Positions 6,854-11,013 of a DNA stretch of 11,013 nucleotides are shown piece after piece (position 1 is the first letter of the stretch; each line of letters begins with the position of its first letter). The DNA is from an uncultured Saprospiraceae bacterium (GTDB lineage: Bacteria; Bacteroidota; Bacteroidia; Chitinophagales; Saprospiraceae): positions 1 through 11,013 of the forward strand of contig CALGLY010000834.1 in assembly GCA_937959095.1 (NCBI GenBank), in the 5' to 3' direction. Made by a program: the position numbers and the translations under genes. The notes below the pieces were generated by a model. It was not told the DNA's origin. It saw nothing but the letters and a program-made list of their open reading frames with translations, and made no database searches.

Positions 6854-7770
6854 TACTGCCCTAAAGCTTCTCCTTCATTCACAATGGCTATTTTTCCATT
6901 ATCACTCAAGGCTAAGCGGCGAATATTACGAATGTTATAGCTTCGCAAATCTACAATTTCGCGCCAGCCTTTGTCCCCGTCTTTGGTAGGATGGTATTTA
7001 AATAATTTACTGCCACGCCCCATAATGTAGGTACCATCTCTAGTTACCACGAAATCTTCGCTATTCGGTAAAGTCGTTGCTACTATATCAGAACTATTGG
7101 TAGGCGAATAGGCATCCATTTCCTTGATGTACCAAGTGCGATCCGTCACTTTATGAATGAATGAAAGCCTTCCATTCGTCGGGTTGGTCTGAAAACAACG
7201 TCCAATATTTGTAGATAATCGCTTAAGTTCATCCGTAGTGGCATTGGCTATTGCTAAATAGTTTGGCTCATCCACGATAAAGAGTGCAATACGGCGGCTA
7301 TTTATCCAGTGATGGTAGCCGATATTCGTTTGATACTTTAGGATGGGTTTGCCATCTTCTAAGCGATCTACAGGGAATTCCCATAGGCGTTGTACGCCAT
7401 CTCCTTCTGTGCGTACTGCCGAGAAGTTGTAGCCATCAGGCATCAAGGTTGGGGAATATTCCGCTTCTAAGGTTTCTGTAACTTGATATTTCTTTTTAGT
7501 TTTAAAATCAAGCAAATAAATATCTGTTTGATCGGTATATGGATACTGACAAGTGATATATAATTCGGAATCGTTAAAAAACCTTGGTTGGTTATTATAT
7601 CCTTTCTCATTAAATTCGGTAACGTATCTTGGATTGCTAAATACAAATTTATCATTTAGCTTATCCTTCATTTGCACCATATCGAATACATAAATGTTGG
7701 ATACATTTTGTGCATTCCCAAGTCCAAATACTATAAGACTCAATACTAAACTCGCTACTAATCGGTACAT
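6850..7770 (-). CDS. Secreted TolB/PD40-like beta-propeller protein
   Basis: The product has 306 residues. Residues 1-20 are a clear Sec signal peptide (MYRLVASLVLSLIVFGLGNA, likely cut before QN). The mature part has repeated beta strands with the PD40/TolB blade pattern: YNNQPRFFNDSELYITCQY, then DIYLLDFKTKKKYQVTET, then AEYSPTLMPDGYNFSAVR at about 58-120. Weaker blades follow, ending with RRLALSDNGKIAIVNEGE near 284-301. Such proteins sit in the periplasm or outside the cell and usually bind other proteins. No enzymatic motif and no C-terminal secretion or sorting domain are visible. It is a single gene, convergent with the MATE gene. The ATG at 7770 directly precedes the signal peptide. 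The fold assignment is by pattern only and the specific role is unknown. Confidence 0.8.
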   Translation of the reverse strand: MYRLVASLVLSLIVFGLGNAQNVSNIYVFDMVQMKDKLNDKFVFSNPRYVTEFNEKGYNNQPRFFNDSELYITCQYPYTDQTDIYLLDFKTKKKYQVTETLEAEYSPTLMPDGYNFSAVRTEGDGVQRLWEFPVDRLEDGKPILKYQTNIGYHHWINSRRIALFIVDEPNYLAIANATTDELKRLSTNIGRCFQTNPTNGRLSFIHKVTDRTWYIKEMDAYSPTNSSDIVATTLPNSEDFVVTRDGTYIMGRGSKLFKYHPTKDGDKGWREIVDLRSYNIRNIRRLALSDNGKIAIVNEGEALGQY

Positions 7771-7805
7771 ATCTTAATATGATTAAATTCAAGTAAATGA
7801 TTAAT

Positions 7806-7813
7806 CAAAATTA
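7806..7813 (-). promoter_or_regulatory. Candidate -7 box (TAATTTTG) of the beta-propeller gene
   Basis: On the minus strand TAATTTTG matches TAnnTTTG exactly and would give a leader of about 30 bases before the ATG at 7770. No TTTG is seen at the -33 position. Confidence 0.45.
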
Positions 7814-7836
7814 AAATAATCTATTTCATTAAATAA

Positions 7837-8007
7837 TTAAATACACTGTAACAAAAATTTATTTGTATTTTGACTAAGCTTATTTTTTTAGTATTCGAGG
7901 CGCAAAATTGGGAACATAACTGGTTATGAAGCCCGATTTTGGAACGAAGAAGACTGGAAAAAGAAGCAGTCATAAATGCAAATTTTTTTCTGTTGCAGTG
8001 TATTAAA
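7837..8007. repeat. 171-bp imperfect palindrome (MITE-like or structured-RNA element)
   Basis: The two halves are inverted copies of each other from end to end. The outer ends are TTAAATACACTG (7837-7848) and CAGTGTATTAAA (7996-8007), with one mismatch. Further matched blocks follow: 7861-7875 with 7968-7983, 7878-7892 with 7953-7967, 7903-7912 with 7932-7941, and 7915-7920 with 7923-7928 at the centre. About two thirds of each arm can pair, interrupted by small bulges and one larger internal loop. Taking ATACACTG...CAGTGTAT as the termini, a TAA flanks both sides (7838-7840 and 8003-8005) and could be a short target duplication. No transposase is nearby. Confidence 0.8.
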
Positions 8008-8203
8008 TACACCTAATATCTAGAATATTTTAACTTTGTTTCTCTACTTCAAATATCAAATTTTAGTATCTTCTTTTTAATAGTTGACACCAAAATATAA
8101 TGTTCATAAATGCGAATTTACGAAACACTTAGGAATGTGTAAGGAATAAGTTTATAATATACTGCTTAATACACTACTTATAGGAAGGAATAAAAAAGAG
8201 ATA

Positions 8204-8599
8204 TTAATCCAATCGACTATTCACATAGGTTCTGAAACTAGTCTTATATTGACTTTGATTTTGTTCCCAGCTTTGCCGAAAGAGTTCATTGCCTAGATAG
8301 GTGTTGAAGTAAGGTTCCCACTCACTCCAAAGATCAGGATCGTCTTTTAACTCATAGAACATCTGTTCTAGGTGACTAGTGATTGTGTTTACTACTAACA
8401 TGTCTTTTAGCTTTTCTGCGTGCATGCTGTTGCACGATTTATTTACATTGCCTTTATTATTACGAAGTTCAGTTAAGTCTTTCAAAATATCAACATTTTT
8501 TTTTGATAACAATGCAAAATTGTGACGTAGGAAAACGATAAAGTGTACAATAATCTCCCTTAGTTTATGCCTTAACTGTTCTTTTATTCTGTTTTTCAT
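8204..8599 (-). CDS. Hypothetical 131-residue protein, DUF6082-like C-terminus
   Basis: The frame opens with an ATG at 8599 just after an in-frame stop. The first 35 residues are basic and amphipathic (MKNRIKEQLRHKLREIIVHFIVFLRHNFALL), with no clean transmembrane span. The second half is conserved-looking: EQMFYELKDDPDLWSEWEPYF, then LGNELFRQSWEQNQSQY..SFRTYV, with W91, W94, W111, F122 and Y125. This pattern of a short helix followed by (N/x)xxFRxxWxxxxxxYxxxFxxYV recalls the DUF6082 family of bacterial proteins of unknown function. The resemblance is from memory and weak. The gene is isolated in an A+T-rich region between a palindromic element and a long non-coding gap, so it may be an accessory acquisition. 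No function can be assigned. Confidence 0.6.
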   Translation of the reverse strand: MKNRIKEQLRHKLREIIVHFIVFLRHNFALLSKKNVDILKDLTELRNNKGNVNKSCNSMHAEKLKDMLVVNTITSHLEQMFYELKDDPDLWSEWEPYFNTYLGNELFRQSWEQNQSQYKTSFRTYVNSRLD

Positions 8600-8600
8600 C

Positions 8601-8608
8601 CAAACTTA
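8601..8608 (-). promoter_or_regulatory. -7-like box (TAAGTTTG) touching the start codon of the 131-residue gene
   Basis: On the minus strand TAAGTTTG matches TAnnTTTG exactly, but only one base separates it from the ATG at 8599. Either transcription starts at or inside the start codon, the real start is further downstream (for example Met59), or the match is chance. No -33 element is seen. Confidence 0.25.
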
Positions 8609-8742
8609 TATAATTATGGATGAAATAGTTTCTTTTTGTAAGATACCTACCTAATAGGTGAAAGCAAGTTCATTATTTTGCTAAGGTAACTCCCAATAAG
8701 AAAACACACATATTATACTGTTCTTTTTCCATCTAATAAACC

Positions 8743-8783
8743 TTAAAAAAGCCTTATGTAGTTATGCTATATGGGTTTTTTAA
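8743..8783. terminator. Hairpin with T-tracts on both strands
   Basis: TTAAAAAAGCC at 8743-8753 pairs with GGGTTTTTTAA at 8773-8783 (one mismatch), and the inner segments TATGTAG and CTATATG extend the stem. Both strands end in six T residues, as in a bidirectional terminator. No gene visibly ends here, so its client is unclear: an unseen small RNA, the small frame that starts in its loop, or antisense transcription. Confidence 0.4.
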
Positions 8784-8922
8784 AAATTTATTAGAAGAAA
8801 AAATGACTAGCCTAAATTATGGACGTTTATTAACGTTGAATTACCTAATGAAAGTTAATAAATCACTTTATATTGGATACAATATTCAAAAAAAGCTAAT
8901 ACCTAAAGATTGTACTTTTTAG
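8764..8922 (+). CDS. Doubtful 52-residue small frame
   Basis: ATG at 8764 to TAG at 8920-8922 encodes MLYGFFKNLLEEKMTSLNYG and a further 32 residues, ending KKLIPKDCTF. The composition (many Lys, Leu, Asn, Tyr) is what A+T-rich random sequence would give. The ATG lies in the loop of the hairpin at 8743-8783, and no promoter box is evident. I list it because the length is notable in such A+T-rich DNA, but it is more likely noise than a gene. No family is recognised. Confidence 0.2.
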   Translation: MLYGFFKNLLEEKMTSLNYGRLLTLNYLMKVNKSLYIGYNIQKKLIPKDCTF

Positions 8923-9131
8923 CGAGAAATTCATTTTTTTGTAAGAAAAAAAGTAACCTTCATAAGGTGACAAATGTTTTTTAGAAAAAATACGTTTAAG
9001 AGTTTTATTAATTTAGGCAAAACCAAGCAAATAACTTCCCCCCTTATGTTTGTCCTTTTCACTAAGACAATCCCTATTAATAAATTGGACATTTTAAGCT
9101 AATACTACGCCTAATCTTTGCTAGATTTAGT

Positions 9132-9139
9132 TACTTTTG
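9132..9139 (+). promoter_or_regulatory. Candidate -7 box (TACTTTTG) of the E2 gene
   Basis: TACTTTTG matches TAnnTTTG exactly and would give a leader of about 100 bases. A TTTG at 9117-9120 is too close to be the usual -33 element. No other exact box lies between here and the ATG. Confidence 0.5.
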
Positions 9140-9245
9140 TGCAAAATTTAGCAATAGCACTAACCAAATTATATTGCCTAATAAAGTCTTTGAATCCAGT
9201 GAGCGTTTTAAAGATTTCGAGAAAGGCGCATAAAAGCAAATTAAA

Positions 9246-10595
9246 ATGGCTCAAGTAGAATTGGTAATGCCTAAAATGGGCGAAAGTATTATTGAAGCAA
9301 CAATTTTGAAATGGGTGAAGCAAGTAGGGGACACCGTGGAAGAGGATGAAACCATTTTGGAAATTGCAACCGACAAAGTAGATTCAGAAGTACCTTCTCC
9401 TATCTCTGGTACGATTAAGGAAATTCTATATAAGGAAGATGATGTAGTAGAAATCGGTAAAGTGATTGCAATCATAGAGACCGAAGCTAGCGCGAGTGTG
9501 CAAGCATCCCCTAGTGTGGTGGCTGAAACGCCTGCTGCTGCACCAGCACCAGCATCGAATGGTGTGCCATCATCCAATCCAACGCCTGTAGCGATACCAG
9601 CAGTAGCAGGTGTTGCAGCACGTACCGATTCAAAAGGACGTTTCTATTCGCCATTGGTGCGAAATATTGCAACGCAAGAAAATGTCAGCACCATAGAACT
9701 AGAGCAAATAACAGGTACTGGCGCACAAGGTCGTGTCACCAAGCATGATATATTGAGCTATGTGCAGCAAAAGAAAAATGGTGGAACAACTATCGTGATG
9801 CAACAACCAACGGTAACAGCTACGCCAGTACAAACTGCTACTACCGCTGCACCAAAAGCTGCACCTAAGCCTGTGCAAGCAAGCGGTAATGTGGAACTGA
9901 TAGAAATGGATAGAATGCGGAAACTCATCGCTGACCACATGGTGATGTCGAAGCATACCTCTCCGCACGTTACTTCCTTCGTGGAGGCAGACGTAACCGA
10001 TCTTGTGAATTGGAGAAATAAAGTGAAGAAGGAGTTCCAAACGAAGCACGGAGAGAAGATTACCTTCACCCCCATTTTCATAGAAGCGGTAACACAAGCC
10101 ATCCGCGATTTCCCGATGATAAATGCATCGGTAGAAGGAACAACGATTATCAAGAAAAATGATATAAATATAGGTATGGCTGCAGCATTGCCTTCGGGCA
10201 ATCTTATTGTACCAGTTATCAAAAATGCCGATCATAAAAATCTATTGGGCTTAACGAAATCCGTGAACGACCTCGCAGGGCGCGCACGTGCTAATAAGTT
10301 AAAGCCAGAAGATATACAAGGTGGTACATTTACACTAACCAATGTAGGAACATTCGGAAACGTGATGGGTACACCGATTATCAATCAGCCACAAGTAGCA
10401 ATTTTAGCTGTAGGTGCAATCCGAAAGAAGCCTGCGGTGATGGAAACGGAATATGGCGATGTGATAGCAGTGCGCCAAATGATGTTCCTCTCGCTTTCCT
10501 ACGATCACCGCGTAGTGGATGGTTTCTTAGGGGGATCGTTCCTACGAAAAGTAGCGGATTACTTGGAAGCGTTTGATGCTACTAGAACTATCTAA
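9246..10595 (+). CDS. Dihydrolipoyl acyltransferase E2 of a 2-oxo acid dehydrogenase complex
   Basis: The product has 449 residues with the full E2 layout. A lipoyl domain spans about 2-78, with the lipoylation site in EIATDKVDSEV (K44). An Ala/Pro linker runs over 80-125. The peripheral subunit-binding domain is at about 133-171 (YSPLVRNIA...GTGAQGRVTKHDIL). A second Ala/Pro linker runs over 186-212, and the acyltransferase core covers about 215-449. The core carries TLTNVGTFGNVMGTPIINQPQ at 363-383 and the active-site motif SYDHRVVDG with H421 and D425. The enzyme transfers the acyl group from lipoamide to CoA in the cytoplasmic complex. The motif style suggests the branched-chain/pyruvate-like Bacteroidota E2 group rather than a certain substrate. 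No E1 or E3 gene is adjacent, so the complex must be completed from elsewhere. The start is the ATG opening MAQVELVMPKMGESI, the expected N-terminus. Confidence 0.95.
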   Translation: MAQVELVMPKMGESIIEATILKWVKQVGDTVEEDETILEIATDKVDSEVPSPISGTIKEILYKEDDVVEIGKVIAIIETEASASVQASPSVVAETPAAAPAPASNGVPSSNPTPVAIPAVAGVAARTDSKGRFYSPLVRNIATQENVSTIELEQITGTGAQGRVTKHDILSYVQQKKNGGTTIVMQQPTVTATPVQTATTAAPKAAPKPVQASGNVELIEMDRMRKLIADHMVMSKHTSPHVTSFVEADVTDLVNWRNKVKKEFQTKHGEKITFTPIFIEAVTQAIRDFPMINASVEGTTIIKKNDINIGMAAALPSGNLIVPVIKNADHKNLLGLTKSVNDLAGRARANKLKPEDIQGGTFTLTNVGTFGNVMGTPIINQPQVAILAVGAIRKKPAVMETEYGDVIAVRQMMFLSLSYDHRVVDGFLGGSFLRKVADYLEAFDATRTI

Positions 10596-10601
10596 GTTTT
10601 C

Positions 10602-10751
10602 AATGAGCAAATTTTGAATTTTGAAGGAGTGAATAAGGAACGCGAAAAAAATAAATGTACATTTATTTTTTTCGCGTTCCTAAGGTCTATTAACTACACT
10701 ATAAACTAAGTTTTCTTATTCACTCATTTTCTATTCAAAATTTGGCTCATT
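10602..10751. repeat. Nested inverted repeat of 150 bp with a perfect 46-bp palindrome inside
   Basis: The outer arms are 10602-10619 with 10733-10751 (18 bp, one bulge) and 10627-10637 with 10715-10725 (11 bp, perfect), separated by a 7/7 internal loop. Inside lies 10636-10681, a perfect palindrome of 23 bp per arm centred on GT|AC at 10658/10659, with GGAACGCG outermost and runs of seven A and seven T. A spacer (10682-10714) sits only on the right side. It begins seven bases after the E2 stop codon and ends 11 bases before the next ATG. It could act as a terminator or RNA-stability element, or be a mobile palindromic repeat. No U-tract follows the inner stem. Confidence 0.88.
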
Positions 10752-10762
10752 AAATATAATCT

Positions 10763-11013
10763 ATGAAGCGCAATCTAATCATCACGGGGATATTACTGCT
10801 CGTTTTAGCGGGCATGTATATGCTATGGCAGCAACAGACCGACTATGATTGGCGCGAAACCTACGATGACTCCACTTCTGATCCTTATGCAACTTCTATT
10901 TTGCAGCGACTCTTGGGAAATTATGCAGCAGCAGAAGAACTGACCCTTATAGATGAAAGCGTAGCCGCCCAATTGCCCAAAGGAAGTGGCGCGAACTATG
11001 TATTGATTGGCAG
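10763..11013 (+). CDS. DUF4350-like membrane-anchored protein, N-terminal part (runs off right edge)
   Basis: ATG at 10763 opens a frame that continues past the window edge (83 complete codons seen). It begins MKRNLIITGILLLVLAGMYM, a signal anchor or single membrane helix at residues 5-20, followed by YDWRETYDDSTSDPYATSIL near 30-49, then LLGNYAAAEEL and a GANYVLIG strand at the edge. The YDW..TY...S.DPYGT-like block after a membrane helix and the NYV(L/F)IG strand are typical of DUF4350 proteins. In many bacteria these are found with MoxR ATPase, DUF58 and DUF4129 genes. Those partners, if present, would lie beyond the window. It follows E2 on the same strand, but the large palindrome between them suggests separate control. 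Its molecular function is unknown. Confidence 0.75.
   Translation, partial: MKRNLIITGILLLVLAGMYMLWQQQTDYDWRETYDDSTSDPYATSILQRLLGNYAAAEELTLIDESVAAQLPKGSGANYVLIG

Larger units (their letters stand above)
7771..8203. other. 433-bp non-coding gap, A+T-rich, dominated by a palindrome
   Basis: No convincing gene is present. The stretch holds a candidate promoter (7806-7813) and the 171-bp imperfect palindrome described separately. A 15-base motif CATAAATGC(A/G)AATTT occurs as a direct repeat at 7971-7985 and 8105-8119, linking the palindrome's right arm to the flank. The remainder up to 8203 is plain A+T-rich sequence. Confidence 0.6.
8600..9245. other. 646-bp divergent gap, very A+T-rich
   Basis: This gap separates the leftward 131-residue gene from the rightward E2 gene. 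It contains the hairpin at 8743-8783, a doubtful 52-codon frame at 8764-8922, a small ACCTT-cat-AAGGT hairpin at 8956-8968, and a good -7 box at 9132-9139. I see no tRNA, no other RNA gene and no coding remnant that I recognise. Confidence 0.6.

Noticed and set aside
6804..6989. 61-codon plus-strand frame after the MATE gene
   Set aside because: It spans the inverted repeat and the antisense of the propeller gene's end; no start signal or family pattern.
7821..8012. 63-codon minus-strand open frame over the palindrome
   Set aside because: It is almost entirely inside the self-complementary element, so its frame is a by-product of the palindrome, and it shows no protein-like pattern.
8084..8112. 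TTGACA with a 17-base gap to TAAATG, resembling an E. coli sigma-70 promoter
   Set aside because: Bacteroidota primary sigma factor uses TTTG/TAnnTTTG instead, and no plus-strand gene follows.
8956..8982. ACCTT/AAGGT hairpin followed at a distance by six T residues
   Set aside because: The stem is only 5 bp and the T-run begins eight bases after it, which is too far for an intrinsic terminator.
9251..10235. Several long minus-strand frames opposite the E2 gene
   Set aside because: The plus-strand frame has complete lipoyl, subunit-binding and catalytic domains; the antisense frames show no family signature.

Overview
The window looks like a chromosomal segment of a Bacteroidota (Bacteroidetes) bacterium. 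The start codons lack Shine-Dalgarno sequences and are preceded by A-rich stretches. Several upstream regions carry the Bacteroidota -7 promoter box TAnnTTTG. The protein repertoire also fits: an OmpA-domain protein, a PD40/TolB-like secreted propeller, a DUF4350-like membrane protein and a 2-oxo acid dehydrogenase E2. Coding regions are moderately A+T-rich and the gaps strongly so.

Layout. Positions 1-1481 (minus strand) hold a two-gene module: a NurA-type nuclease followed without any gap by the N-terminal HAS-barrel part of a HerA-type ATPase, which runs off the left edge. Positions 1660-5191 (minus strand) hold a pair: a membrane-anchored OmpA-domain protein, and downstream of it an 827-residue protein with one N-terminal membrane helix, a very long coiled coil (with an 87-bp tandem repeat) and three C-terminal helix-hairpin-helix-like repeats. 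A MATE efflux transporter (5456-6793, plus) converges on a secreted beta-propeller-like protein (6850-7770, minus), with an inverted repeat between them. From 7771 to 9245 lies a gene-poor, strongly A+T-rich stretch. It has a 171-bp imperfect palindrome, one 131-residue orphan gene and a doubtful 52-codon frame. On the right is a dihydrolipoyl acyltransferase E2 (9246-10595, plus), then a large nested inverted repeat containing a perfect 46-bp palindrome, then the start of a DUF4350-like membrane protein that leaves the window.

How the parts may work together. NurA and HerA form a known DNA end-processing motor-nuclease complex. In bacteria, HerA paired with an effector nuclease is often an anti-phage module. 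The OmpA-domain protein is predicted to face the periplasm and could hold peptidoglycan. Its neighbour is predicted to be anchored in the same membrane with its coiled coil in the cytoplasm, so the pair might form a structural link across the inner membrane (inference). The remaining genes look like unrelated housekeeping or transport functions.

The least explained features are the non-coding ones: three separate large inverted-repeat elements within about 4 kb, each different in sequence and each just outside a gene.
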